DNA from: Nocardia sp. CDC159
GTDB taxonomy: Bacteria; Actinomycetota; Actinomycetes; Mycobacteriales; Mycobacteriaceae
Length of the DNA: 64,000 nucleotides
NCBI RefSeq assembly: GCF_023740735.1
Contig: NZ_JAMRXH010000018.1
Location: 90,485-154,484, forward strand
Direction: 5' to 3'
The notes under the pieces are model-generated. The model saw only the letters and a program-made list of their open reading frames with translations, searched no databases and had not been told where the DNA came from. Position numbers and translations under genes: made by a program. This document shows, piece by piece, positions 7,570 through 16,413 of the stretch; positions within the stretch are counted from its first letter, which is position 1, and each line of letters opens with the position of its first letter.

Positions 7570-9050
7570 GCCCGGGTGAACCGGTAGTCGTCCAGGTCGA
7601 AATGCCCCGCGCGCCAGGTCGCCTCGACCGTGCTGGTCGGCCGGAGCGGCACGTCGCCGTGCTCGTCGAAGTAGTAGCTGTTGGCCAGCGTGCAGCTGTC
7701 CTGCCAGAACACCTGTCCGCCACGGCGTTTCAGCATCTCTCGGAAGAAGCGTTCGTTCGCCTCCACGGTCACCTCGACCCGGGTCGCCGCGCGCCGCCGG
7801 GCGTGCCGCAGCAGCCGCAGGATGTGCCGGGTCTGCATCTCGATGAGGGTGAAGTACGACGAGCCGTTGTACCCGTAGGGACCGATGATGCTGAAGAAGT
7901 TCGGGAATCCGGGCAGGCTCACCCCCTCGTAGGCCTGCAACCGGTGCTCGCTCCACCACTTCTCGATATCGAGCCCGCCCACCCCGCGCAGCGTGAAGGT
8001 GGGCATATTGCCCGCCTCCATCACCTTGAATCCGGTGGCCAGGATGAGCACGTCCACCTCGTACTCGGTCCCGGTTCGGGTGCGCACGCCGCGCGGGACG
8101 ATTTCGGCGAGGGGATCGGTCTCCAGGACGACATTGTCGCGGTTGAAGGTGGGCAGATAGTCGTTGGAGAAGCCGGGACGCTTACAGCCCAATGCGTATC
8201 GCGGCGTGAGCTTTTCGCGGATCTCCGGATCGTGCACCTGCCGTCGCAGATGCGCCAGCCCGCTGCGCTCGGCCAGCTTGGCCACCGGCAGCACCGAGTA
8301 GTAGTGCGCCGACAGCGGAAAGGCGAGTTCCACGAACGCCTGGCTGGCCAGCCGCGAAACCGCCTGCGCGCCTGGGACATATCGCAAGGCCAACCGCAGC
8401 GGCGTCGGCAGCGGCCGGTCCAGCCGCGGCAGACACCAGATCGGCGTGCGCTGAAAGACCACCAGCCGCGCCACCTCCGGCGCGATAGCCGGAATCACCT
8501 GCACCGCCGAGGCCCCCGTGCCGATGATCGCCACCCGCTTACCGCGCAGCTGCTGCTCGTGATCCCAGCGCGCGGTATGCATGGTGACCCCGGCGAAGGA
8601 GTCCACACCCGGAATGTCGGGCAATTTCGGCCGGGTGAGCACCCCGGTAGCGGCGACCACGAAGCGGGCGGTCAACTCGTCGCCGTCCGCGGTGCGCAGT
8701 CGCCAAAGATCGGCGTCGGCATCGAACTCCGCGCTCACGACGGTGGTGCGAAAACGAATGTGCGGCCGCAGTGCGTACTTGTCGGCGCAGTACTCCGCGT
8801 ACGCCTTGAGCTCCTGCCCGGCCGCGTAGACCCGCGACCACTCCGCACTCTTCTCGAACGAGTACTGATAGCTGAACGACGGAATATCCACCGCGATACC
8901 GGGATAGGTGTTCCAATGCCAGGTCCCGCCGACTCCGTCGGCCTCGTCGACGATCAGGAAGTCGTCGAATCCCGCCTCCAGCAATTTGATTCCCACTCCG
9001 ATACCGGAGAACCCGGCACCGACGACGATGATGTCGTGTTGCGCGGACAT
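7542..9050 (-). CDS. Flavin-containing (Baeyer-Villiger type) monooxygenase
   Basis: A 502-residue NAD(P)H- and FAD-dependent oxygenase. The first Rossmann motif is VVGAGFSGIG near the N-terminus, the second IIGTGASAVQ near residue 175. Between them FAGVTMHTARWD matches the Baeyer-Villiger fingerprint FxGxxxHxxxW(P/D). This class inserts oxygen next to a carbonyl, making esters or lactones, or oxidises heteroatoms. ATG 9050 is preceded by GGGAGG six bases upstream. It is the second gene after a short-chain dehydrogenase (20-base gap). That pairing suggests alcohol-to-ketone-to-ester chemistry, as in mycobacterial monooxygenase/SDR operons; the substrate is unknown. Confidence 0.88.
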   Translation of the reverse strand: MSAQHDIIVVGAGFSGIGVGIKLLEAGFDDFLIVDEADGVGGTWHWNTYPGIAVDIPSFSYQYSFEKSAEWSRVYAAGQELKAYAEYCADKYALRPHIRFRTTVVSAEFDADADLWRLRTADGDELTARFVVAATGVLTRPKLPDIPGVDSFAGVTMHTARWDHEQQLRGKRVAIIGTGASAVQVIPAIAPEVARLVVFQRTPIWCLPRLDRPLPTPLRLALRYVPGAQAVSRLASQAFVELAFPLSAHYYSVLPVAKLAERSGLAHLRRQVHDPEIREKLTPRYALGCKRPGFSNDYLPTFNRDNVVLETDPLAEIVPRGVRTRTGTEYEVDVLILATGFKVMEAGNMPTFTLRGVGGLDIEKWWSEHRLQAYEGVSLPGFPNFFSIIGPYGYNGSSYFTLIEMQTRHILRLLRHARRRAATRVEVTVEANERFFREMLKRRGGQVFWQDSCTLANSYYFDEHGDVPLRPTSTVEATWRAGHFDLDDYRFTRAQGTKARAS

Positions 9051-9070
9051 AGGTGACCTCCCTGGAAGAT

Positions 9071-9895
9071 TCAGCGCACCAGCCGTTCCACCAACCCGGC
9101 CATCCGGGTGTAGGGAACCGGAAGCAGCCGCTTGGACTGCCAGATGAACTTCGCCTCGAGCTGTGGCACCACATACAGCGCGCCGCGGTCGACGGCATCG
9201 AGGATGGTGCGCGCGATGTGGTCGGGGGACCGGCCGGTTCGGGCCACGGCATGACCGACCCGGGCGGTGGTCTCGTCCGGAAACGCGACGTCGTCGAGGA
9301 TTCCGGTCCGCACCGCGGTCGGACACACCACCGTCACCGACACCCCCGTGCCCGACAGTTCGGCGGCCAACGTCTCCGACAGCGCCAGCACCCCGGCCTT
9401 GCTGACGTTGTAGGCGGCCATCCGCGGCGCGGCCCCGAAGGCGGCCGCCGAGGCGAGGTTGACGATCGCGCCGCGTCCCGCCGCCCGCAGCCGTGGCGTG
9501 AAGACATGGCAGCCGTGCACGACGCCCCACAGATTCACCTCGAGCACCCGCTGCCATTCCGGCAGCGGAGCGTCGCCGATCACCCTCCCGCCCCGCGCGA
9601 TTCCGGCGTTGTTGATCACGATGTCGGGCGTCCGGTCGAAGAACCGCTCCGCGGTATCGGCCAGCGCGGCGACCTGCTCGCTCGCGCGCACATCGCAGAC
9701 CACGTCGAGCGCCGTGGCCCCGATCGCCGCCGCAGTCTCCCGGGCCCGCTCCGCATCGATATCGGCGCACACCACCCGACCGCCCCGGCCGCTCAATTCC
9801 ATCGCGAGCGAGCGGCCGATCCCGCTCCCGGCTCCGGTGACGACCGCATCGGCGCGATCGGTCCGTCGCTGGCCACCGAATGGATTGAGCCGCAT
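9071..9895 (-). CDS. SDR-family oxidoreductase
   Basis: A 274-residue classical short-chain dehydrogenase. It has the nucleotide-binding TGAGSGIG, an acidic residue after the second strand (CADID) that favours NAD(H), NNAG, and the catalytic Ser with YNVSK. The C-terminal FIWQSKRLLP tail resembles membrane-associated SDRs that act on fatty or steroid alcohols. I start at ATG 9895 because GGGAG lies just upstream; the frame is open to 9961. It is the first gene of a probable pair with the flavin monooxygenase and follows icmF on the same strand after a 115-bp gap. Confidence 0.88.
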   Translation of the reverse strand: MRLNPFGGQRRTDRADAVVTGAGSGIGRSLAMELSGRGGRVVCADIDAERARETAAAIGATALDVVCDVRASEQVAALADTAERFFDRTPDIVINNAGIARGGRVIGDAPLPEWQRVLEVNLWGVVHGCHVFTPRLRAAGRGAIVNLASAAAFGAAPRMAAYNVSKAGVLALSETLAAELSGTGVSVTVVCPTAVRTGILDDVAFPDETTARVGHAVARTGRSPDHIARTILDAVDRGALYVVPQLEAKFIWQSKRLLPVPYTRMAGLVERLVR

Positions 9896-10010
9896 CTGAA
9901 CTCCCGTAGCCGTGCGATATCCCGGCCGAAGGACCATCCAAGTGATGTCGCCCGCCTGCATCGGCCGCGCCTGCCCACCATTAGGCGCGCGCGGCGAGGC
10001 GGTGTCAACC

Positions 10011-13000
10011 TCAGACGTTGCGGCGGTACTGGCCTCCGACGGTGAAGAACGTGTCGGTGATCTGCTGCAGGGTGCAGACGCGGGCGGCGTCCATCAACAC
10101 CTCGAAGACGTTTTCGTCGGTGCGCGCGGCGGATTCGAGGCGGGCCAGCGCGGCGTGCGCCGCGTCGCGGTGGCGGTCGCGGAATTCGCGGGTGCGCCGC
10201 AGCTGGGACTGCTTCTCCGATTCGGTGGCCCGGGCCAATTCGAGTTCGCGGTGCGGTTCGCCGTGCGGATTGCGGAAGGTGTTCACGCCGATGATCGGCA
10301 GGCTGCCATCGTGTTTGCGCTGTTCGTAGCGCATGGACTCGTCCTGGATGCGGCCGCGCTGATAGCCGGTCTCCATGGCGCCGAGGACGCCGCCGCGTTC
10401 GGAGATGCGCTCGAATTCGACCAGCACCGCCTCCTCCACCAGATCGGTGAGCTCGTCGATGATGAAGCTGCCCTGCAGCGGATTCTCGTTCATCGCCAGG
10501 CCCCATTCCTTGTTGATGATCAATTGGATGGCCAAAGCTCGGCGCACCGAATCCTCGGTGGGTGTGGTGACGGCCTCGTCGTAGGCGTTGGTGTGCAGGC
10601 TGTTGCAGTTGTCGTAGATCGCGATCAGCGCCTGCAGCGTGGTGCGAATGTCGTTGAAGCTCATCTCCTGGGCGTGCAGCGAGCGGCCCGAGGTCTGGAT
10701 GTGGTACTTGAGCTTCTGGGAGCGCTCGTTGGCGCCGTAGCGGTCGCGCATGGCGATCGCCCAGATGCGTCGCGCCACGCGGCCGATCACCGAATACTCC
10801 GGATCCATGCCATTGGAGAAGAAGAACGACAGATTCGGCGCGAAGTCGTCGATACGCATACCGCGCGCGAGATAGGCCTCCACATAGGTGAATCCGTTGG
10901 CCAGCGTGAACGCCAGCTGGCTGATCGGATTCGCCCCGGCCTCGGCGATGTGATACCCGGAGATGGACACGGAGTAGAAGTTACGAACCCCGTTGCGCAC
11001 GAACCATTCCTGAATGTCGGCCATCATACGCAGGCTGAACTCGGTGGAGAAGATACAGGTGTTCTGGCCCTGATCCTCCTTGAGGATGTCGGCCTGCACG
11101 GTCCCGCGCACGGTGGCCAGCGTCCGCTCCCGGATCCGCGCCCCCTCCTCGGCGCTCGGCTCGCGGCCCTCGGCTTCGCGGAATCGTTGCAGCGCCTGGT
11201 CGATGGCCGTATTGAGGAAGTACGCCAGAATCGTCGGCGCGGGACCGTTGATGGTCATCGACACCGAGGTGGTCGGCGCGGTCAGGTCGAAGCCGTCGTA
11301 GAGCGCCTTCATATCGTCGAGCGTCGCGATGGAGACGCCCGAGGTGCCGACCTTGCCATAGATATCGGGCCGCTCGGCCGGATCGTGTCCGTAGAGCGTG
11401 ACCGAATCGAAGGCCGTGGAGAGCCGTTTGGCCTCGGAATGCTCCGAGAGCACCTTGAACCGCCGATTGGTGCGGAACGGATCACCCTCCCCGGCGAACA
11501 TCCGCGCCGGATCCTCGTTGTCCCGCTTGAACGCGAACACCCCGGCGGTGAACGGAAATCGGCCGGGCAGATTCTCGGCCCGCAGAAAGCGCAGCAGCTC
11601 ACCGTGATCGGTGTACCGGGGCAGGGCCACCCGGGGAATCGAGCTGTCCGACAGCGAGGTTCGCCGCAGCGCGGTACGAATCTCGCGATCGCGCACGCGC
11701 ACGACCTGCTCCTCACCGCGGTAGGACTCGGCCAGGGCGGGCCACTGCGCGAGCAGCGCGGCGTTCTCGGGGGTGAGCTCCCCGCGGGACCGTTCCAGCA
11801 GTTCCGCGACGGCCGCATCCTCGGGCAGTTCCGCGAGCACCTGCTCGAAGCGCTGAACCCGTTGCGCCACGAGGACTTGGCGGGCGGTATCGGCATGATA
11901 GGCACGCACGGTATCGGCGATCTCGGCCAGATACCGCACCCGCGCGGGCGGAATGAGCTGGGCGAAGCGGGTGGACACCTTGGTGTTCACCCGCGGCAGC
12001 ACACCGGGTTCCAGGATCAGTCCGTGCTCGCTCAGCAATCCGGTCAGATGCTGATACAGCGCCGTCACGCCGTCGTCGTTGAAGGTCGCCGCGCTGGTGC
12101 CGAAGACCGGCATATCCTCCGGCGCGGAGCCGAACGCCTCGCGATTGCGGACCAGCTGTCGCGAGACATCGCGCAGCGCGTCGGCGGCCCCGCGCCGCTC
12201 GAACTTGTTGATGGCCACCACATCCGCGTAATCCAGCATGTCGATCTTCTCGAGCTGGGAGGCCGCGCCGAATTCCGGTGTCATCACGTACATGGACACG
12301 TCCACGTGGTCGACGATCGCCGCATCGCCCTGGCCGATGCCGGGCGTCTCCAGGATGACCAGGTCGTAACCGGCCGCCTTGCAGGCGAGGATCATCGCGT
12401 CGATATTCGTCGGCAGTTCGTGCGCGCCCCGGGTGGCCAGCGAGCGGAAGTAGATGTGGTCGGCGTCCAGAGAGTTCATCCGGATGCGGTCGCCCAGCAG
12501 CGCGCCGCCGCCGCGCCTGCGGGTCGGATCGACCGCGAGGATCGCCACCCCTAGCTTGTCCTGCTGATCCGAGCGCAGCCGTCGCACGAGTTCGTCGGTG
12601 AGCGAGGACTTTCCGGAACCGCCGGTGCCCGTGATGCCCAGCACCGGCACCGACCGCGCGCCCGCCGCGGTGGTCAGCGCCGCCAGATCCGCCTCGGGCA
12701 GGGCATCCTGCTGCAGGCAGGTTATGGTGCGCGCCAATGCCTTTCGCTCACCGGCCAGCACCGCCTCCACGGGTGCGGGTTCGAGGGCGAGATCCACATC
12801 GCACGCCTGAATCAGCGTGTTGATCATGCCGGGCAGCCCGAGTCGCTGCCCATCCTCGGGGGAGAAGATGGTCACCCCGGACGCGGCCAGCCGCTCGATC
12901 TCCTCGGCCACGATCACGCCACCGCCGCCGCCGAAGATCCGCACATGTTCCGCGCCGGCCGCGCGCAGCGCCGCGGCCAGATATTCGAAGTATTCGACGT

Positions 13001-13229
13001 GCCCGCCCTGATACGAGCTCACCGCCACGCCCTGCACGTCCTCGGCGAGTACGGCGTCGACCACCTCGCTGACCGCCCGATTGTGGCCGAGGTGGATCAC
13101 CTCCGCGCCCTGCGACTGCAGGATGCGCCGCATGATGTTGATCGCGGCGTCGTGCCCGTCGAACAGGGCCGCCGAGGTCACGAACCGGACGGGATGGACG
13201 GGTGTGTGCAGGGCGGGGCGGTCGGCCAT
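10011..13229 (-). CDS. icmF: Fused isobutyryl-CoA mutase IcmF
   Basis: A 1072-residue fusion. Residues ~15-150 are the B12-binding domain with DGHDAA (base-off cobalamin ligand His). The GTPase chaperone (MeaB-like) follows with Walker A GTGGSGKSS near residue 205 and EKIDMLDYADVVAINKFE. The last ~550 residues are the mutase barrel (FPFTAGVF, RTNRRFKVLSE, FSLRMMADIQEW). It interconverts isobutyryl-CoA and n-butyryl-CoA using adenosylcobalamin, and the GTPase domain manages cofactor loading. The order B12-GTPase-mutase in one chain separates it from methylmalonyl-CoA mutase. GGAGGA precedes the ATG. The valine operon 4 kb away makes its substrate and a PduO-type adenosyltransferase at 61.7 kb makes its cofactor. 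Confidence 0.95.
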   Translation of the reverse strand: MADRPALHTPVHPVRFVTSAALFDGHDAAINIMRRILQSQGAEVIHLGHNRAVSEVVDAVLAEDVQGVAVSSYQGGHVEYFEYLAAALRAAGAEHVRIFGGGGGVIVAEEIERLAASGVTIFSPEDGQRLGLPGMINTLIQACDVDLALEPAPVEAVLAGERKALARTITCLQQDALPEADLAALTTAAGARSVPVLGITGTGGSGKSSLTDELVRRLRSDQQDKLGVAILAVDPTRRRGGGALLGDRIRMNSLDADHIYFRSLATRGAHELPTNIDAMILACKAAGYDLVILETPGIGQGDAAIVDHVDVSMYVMTPEFGAASQLEKIDMLDYADVVAINKFERRGAADALRDVSRQLVRNREAFGSAPEDMPVFGTSAATFNDDGVTALYQHLTGLLSEHGLILEPGVLPRVNTKVSTRFAQLIPPARVRYLAEIADTVRAYHADTARQVLVAQRVQRFEQVLAELPEDAAVAELLERSRGELTPENAALLAQWPALAESYRGEEQVVRVRDREIRTALRRTSLSDSSIPRVALPRYTDHGELLRFLRAENLPGRFPFTAGVFAFKRDNEDPARMFAGEGDPFRTNRRFKVLSEHSEAKRLSTAFDSVTLYGHDPAERPDIYGKVGTSGVSIATLDDMKALYDGFDLTAPTTSVSMTINGPAPTILAYFLNTAIDQALQRFREAEGREPSAEEGARIRERTLATVRGTVQADILKEDQGQNTCIFSTEFSLRMMADIQEWFVRNGVRNFYSVSISGYHIAEAGANPISQLAFTLANGFTYVEAYLARGMRIDDFAPNLSFFFSNGMDPEYSVIGRVARRIWAIAMRDRYGANERSQKLKYHIQTSGRSLHAQEMSFNDIRTTLQALIAIYDNCNSLHTNAYDEAVTTPTEDSVRRALAIQLIINKEWGLAMNENPLQGSFIIDELTDLVEEAVLVEFERISERGGVLGAMETGYQRGRIQDESMRYEQRKHDGSLPIIGVNTFRNPHGEPHRELELARATESEKQSQLRRTREFRDRHRDAAHAALARLESAARTDENVFEVLMDAARVCTLQQITDTFFTVGGQYRRNV

Positions 13230-13251
13230 GGGAAGTCCTCCGACGTGTCCT

Positions 13252-13263
13252 TTGGGCGCCCAA
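13252..13263. promoter_or_regulatory. 12-bp palindrome upstream of icmF
   Basis: TTGGGCGCCCAA is a perfect palindrome 23-34 bases upstream of the icmF start codon. It could be a repressor site or lie in the 5' leader. The binding protein is unknown. Confidence 0.35.
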
Positions 13264-13288
13264 TACTAGGACGTCAAAGCAATTCTAG

Positions 13289-13304
13289 AGTGAGTCGTAT
13301 CACA
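13289..13304. promoter_or_regulatory. CRP/GlxR-like operator candidate
   Basis: AGTGA-N6-TCACA matches the CRP/GlxR consensus TGTGA-N6-TCACA at nine of ten fixed positions. It lies about 60 bp upstream of icmF and 230 bp upstream of the divergent envelope cassette. The 305-bp gap between these genes holds this site and the palindrome at 13252; I see no other clear element there. Confidence 0.45.
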
Positions 13305-13534
13305 ATTCCAGTTGATCTCCGGCGGCGTCCCCGGTATGGGCGGCGCACGGAATGAGCTGCGCCAGTGCCGGTTTGTGCCCGGGCACGGGAGGGGCGAAGT
13401 TCAGCGCCGCTGAAAATTCGCCAGGGCCGGATTCCGCTCACCGTGACTACAACTCGCGACATCCGGGAGTGCCGGGGTTGCGATCGATTCGTCCGGTGAC
13501 ATCCCTACTGTCCGCACGAATCGAGGACGACCCC

Positions 13535-14587
13535 ATGCGACGAACCATTGCCCGGCTCGCCGTCGCGGCCGCCGCGATCGGCGTCTCGGCGCTTGCCGCA
13601 CCCATCGCCCAGGCCGATCCGGCACCGCTGAACGGCCTGTTCACGCTGGCTCCCGGGGTATGCGCGAACGGCTCGGTCACCGGCAGCTTCTTCCGGATGA
13701 TCCTGCCGACCGGCGATGCGGGCGGGCCTTATCTGCAGAACAGCGACTCCCGGTGCAGCGATCAGACCGTCACTCCGCTCTCGGCGGGCACCGATGGCGG
13801 CCTGGTCAGCGGCGGCTATCAGCCGCAGCCCGAGGCGGCATTCGACGCCACGGGCAATGCGCGGTCCGGCCGGGTCACCACGCCGGTGCGCTTCTACGGG
13901 GTGGACTTCGCCACCGCCACCAATCCGACCGATCCGCAGACCGGGCAGGGCACCGGGCTGCCGCAGATCTTCGCCGACGGCGGGGAGCTGTCGGGCGACC
14001 TGAGCAGCCTGGGGGTCACCTGGAACAACCAGGTGTTCAACCAGGGCGCGCCCAAGCCGGGCGGCGGGCTGCCGGGTAAGACCAGTCCGGTGCGCGGCAG
14101 TATCGACGGCGCGGGCAATTTCGTGCTCGAGTGGACCAGTCAGATCGTCGGCGGTCCGTTCAACAACTTCACCGGGCTGTGGCATCTGGCCGGACAGTAT
14201 CGCGGCGGCGGACGCGCGCCCGCGGCGGCACCGGTCGCCCCGAGCGGCGGCGCTCCCGCGCAACCGGCCGCCCCGATCACGAATCCGGGCGCGCCCCAGG
14301 CGAATCCGGCCCCCGGCGCGCCCGCGCAGAATGGCCCGACCCCCGGCGCGCCCGCACCGAATCCCGCGGTTCCCGCAGCGCCGGGCGCCCCGGCTCCGGG
14401 TGCGCCCGCGCAGGCGGGTGTGTCCGCCGCCGTGCATCCCGCACCCACCCTCGCGACCCGAACCATCGATCTGCCGCGCAAGCAGCAGGCCCCGGCCTGG
14501 GTGGTGCCCGCGCTGCTGCTGCTCGCGCTGGTGGCGGCCGCGGTCTTCTTCAAGGCCGACGCCATCGCCGGGCGAAGGCAGCCCTGA
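13535..14587 (+). CDS. Exported, membrane-anchored protein with Pro/Ala-rich stalk (cassette protein A)
   Basis: A 350-residue protein I cannot assign. It has a Sec signal peptide (MRRTIARLAVAAAAIG, cleavage after AQA), then a ~200-residue globular domain. A stalk of ~100 residues rich in Pro, Ala and Gly follows, then a single membrane helix (VVPALLLLALVAAAVFF) and a short basic tail. The globular domain shares SFFRM, NPTDPQTG, FNQGAPKP and the terminal IVGGPFN-FTG-WHL block with the lipoprotein two genes downstream, so the two are paralogues. The domain therefore sits outside the membrane on a stalk. ATG 13535 follows GAGGA. The stop overlaps the next start (TGATG), so translation is coupled. 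Confidence 0.7.
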   Translation: MRRTIARLAVAAAAIGVSALAAPIAQADPAPLNGLFTLAPGVCANGSVTGSFFRMILPTGDAGGPYLQNSDSRCSDQTVTPLSAGTDGGLVSGGYQPQPEAAFDATGNARSGRVTTPVRFYGVDFATATNPTDPQTGQGTGLPQIFADGGELSGDLSSLGVTWNNQVFNQGAPKPGGGLPGKTSPVRGSIDGAGNFVLEWTSQIVGGPFNNFTGLWHLAGQYRGGGRAPAAAPVAPSGGAPAQPAAPITNPGAPQANPAPGAPAQNGPTPGAPAPNPAVPAAPGAPAPGAPAQAGVSAAVHPAPTLATRTIDLPRKQQAPAWVVPALLLLALVAAAVFFKADAIAGRRQP

Positions 14588-15588
14588 TGGTGACCGATCG
14601 GCTGTCCGGACTCCCGGCGTACTCGGAGTTCGTCGCTCATGTCGAGACCGCCCCACCGGCCCGTCCGAGGTGGCCGTTCGCGGTGATCGTCGCGGTGGGC
14701 CTGGCACTGATCCTCGCGCCGATCATCACCGGCATGTTCCCGCGCGCGGCGCGGGGTGAGGCCATGATCGATGCCTTCGGGCCGTATGTGAGCCGCTCGA
14801 GTATCGACGGCTACCGCGACGATCTCCGGGTGCTCGACGGCGCTCGGGCGAATGTGCTGGCCCTGCGGTCCCAGGGGCTGGAGCAGGGTCGCTACGACCG
14901 GGTGGACTCCTTCGTGCGCGACTATCCCGGCATTCGCTCCGACATCTCGTCGATGCTCGACGCGATCGACGCCAACCGGGACAACTATCGGCGGCTGGCG
15001 GATCTGCCGCCGATCGGTGCGCTGCCGTGGTTGCTCGCACTGGCGGGCGTGATCCTCACCGGCGCGGGCGTTTTCGGCTTCCGGCGGGCGGCGGCCGGTG
15101 GGCGCGGTGTGGTGTGGCGCTCGATCGCCGCGCTGGCGGCGCTCGGCCTGATCGCGATATCGCTTGCGGGCGGGCTGTTTTCGGCGGCCTCGGCCGGGCG
15201 GCCGCTCATCGAGGGATTCCGGCCGATCCTCACCCATGACGAGGTGCGCGAGGTGCAGGGCTACTTCGTCACGCTGGTCGCGGCCGACGGCGATCTGAAC
15301 AGCCGCTACACCGGTGCGATCCGGGCAGCGCATCCCGATGCCGACCTGGCCGGAATCGCGGCGCTCGAGGCCCGGTGGCAGCCGATGACCTCCCGATTCG
15401 CCGCGCTCATCGGAACCATGAACGACAACATCGACAACTTCGACGCGGTGGCGGCGCTGGACGAGGCGACGAAACCGCTGAGATTCACCGCATTTCGCGG
15501 ACTCGGATGGTTCTACCTGGCGCCCGGGGTGGTCGTGTTCGCGGCCGCCGCGGCCGGGCTGCGCGAGCCGGGGAAGGAGCGGCAATGA
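14587..15588 (+). CDS. Four-helix membrane protein of the envelope cassette
   Basis: A 333-residue protein not assigned to a family I know. The first helix is at residues ~30-50 (FAVIVAVGLALILAPIITG). A ~80-residue outer region of predicted helices follows (MIDAFGPYVSRSSIDGYRDD, RDYPGIRSDISSML), then a helix pair around 145-205, a second outer region with a similar helical pattern, and a final helix near the C-terminus. The two outer segments look like internal duplicates in layout. It starts at ATG 14587, overlapping the previous stop by one base, and ends overlapping the next start (ATGA). Its position between two paralogous surface proteins suggests a scaffold or channel for them; that is inference. 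Confidence 0.68.
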   Translation: MVTDRLSGLPAYSEFVAHVETAPPARPRWPFAVIVAVGLALILAPIITGMFPRAARGEAMIDAFGPYVSRSSIDGYRDDLRVLDGARANVLALRSQGLEQGRYDRVDSFVRDYPGIRSDISSMLDAIDANRDNYRRLADLPPIGALPWLLALAGVILTGAGVFGFRRAAAGGRGVVWRSIAALAALGLIAISLAGGLFSAASAGRPLIEGFRPILTHDEVREVQGYFVTLVAADGDLNSRYTGAIRAAHPDADLAGIAALEARWQPMTSRFAALIGTMNDNIDNFDAVAALDEATKPLRFTAFRGLGWFYLAPGVVVFAAAAAGLREPGKERQ

Positions 15589-16391
15589 GGCGAATGCTCG
15601 CCGTCGTCCTGGCCGGCGCGGTGCTGGCGCTGACCGGATGTTCGTCCTCGGGCGACTCCGCACCCGCGTCCGCCGCGCAGCCCCTGGTCGGATTGTTCCG
15701 ATTCACCCCGGGTTCGGCGCAGGGCGATCAGGTGTCGGGCACCTGGTTCCGCATGGTGCAGCCGGGCGGTACGCCGGACAAGGGGCCGTACATGCCCAAC
15801 GGCGATTCGCCGGTACAGAACGGCTCGACCACCCTGCTCGAACCCGGCACGGCCGGGGGACTGCGCACCGGGGGCTTTCAAAGCGAGCCGAATCCCGGTT
15901 TCGCCCAGGGTAATTCGCTCGCGTCCTCGATCACCAAGCCGACCAGGTTCTTCGCCGTGGAATTCGGCATCTCCACCAATCCGGTGGATCCGCAGACCGG
16001 GCGCAAGGTGCCGCCGCCGACGGTGGTGAACAACGGCGGCAAGCTCACCGCCGACCTGTCCGCCTGGGCGGCGTCGTGGAACGACCAGGAATTCAACCAG
16101 GGCGCGCCCAAACCGCCGGAGAAGGACGGTCCTCAGGTCGCCGGTACCGAACAGGTGCAGCGGGTCTGGGACTGGGTCGCGCAGAAGTGGTTCGACCAGC
16201 CGAAATCCGATGCGCCACAGGGCCCCGCGGCCACCGGCAGCTACGACCCGCAGACCCGCCGCTTCACCCTGCAGTGGACCAGCCTGATCGTCGGCGGTCC
16301 GTTCAACGGCTTCACCGGCGTGTGGCATCTCGAAGGGGTCTTCGAACCCGCCGCCGCCGTCCCCGATTCGCCTGCCCCCGCACCGAAATAG
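15585..16391 (+). CDS. Lipoprotein paralogue of cassette protein A (cassette protein B)
   Basis: A 268-residue lipoprotein: the signal ends LALTGC-SSS, so the cysteine should be lipidated and the protein held at the outer face of the membrane. The mature domain follows the same order of blocks as cassette protein A: TWFRM, NPVDPQTG, WNDQEFNQGAPKP, then LQWTSLIVGGPFN-FTG-WHLEG. It carries a ~30-residue insertion rich in Trp/Gln/Asp (VQRVWDWVAQKWF) before the last block and lacks the stalk and anchor. AAGGAG precedes ATG 15585, which overlaps the stop of the membrane protein. The function is unknown. Conservation of the blocks after divergence suggests a shared ligand or fold. Confidence 0.7.
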   Translation: MRRMLAVVLAGAVLALTGCSSSGDSAPASAAQPLVGLFRFTPGSAQGDQVSGTWFRMVQPGGTPDKGPYMPNGDSPVQNGSTTLLEPGTAGGLRTGGFQSEPNPGFAQGNSLASSITKPTRFFAVEFGISTNPVDPQTGRKVPPPTVVNNGGKLTADLSAWAASWNDQEFNQGAPKPPEKDGPQVAGTEQVQRVWDWVAQKWFDQPKSDAPQGPAATGSYDPQTRRFTLQWTSLIVGGPFNGFTGVWHLEGVFEPAAAVPDSPAPAPK

Positions 16392-16413
16392 AGCATCGAA
16401 GGAGTACCGCCCG

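Noticed and set aside
13288..13310. Vector or T7 promoter contamination (AGTGAGTCGTAT and flanking bases resemble a cloning-vector junction)
   Set aside because: The flanks are ordinary genome sequence and the similarity covers only about 20 bases with a mismatch. The GTGA/TCAC symmetry explains it better as an operator.
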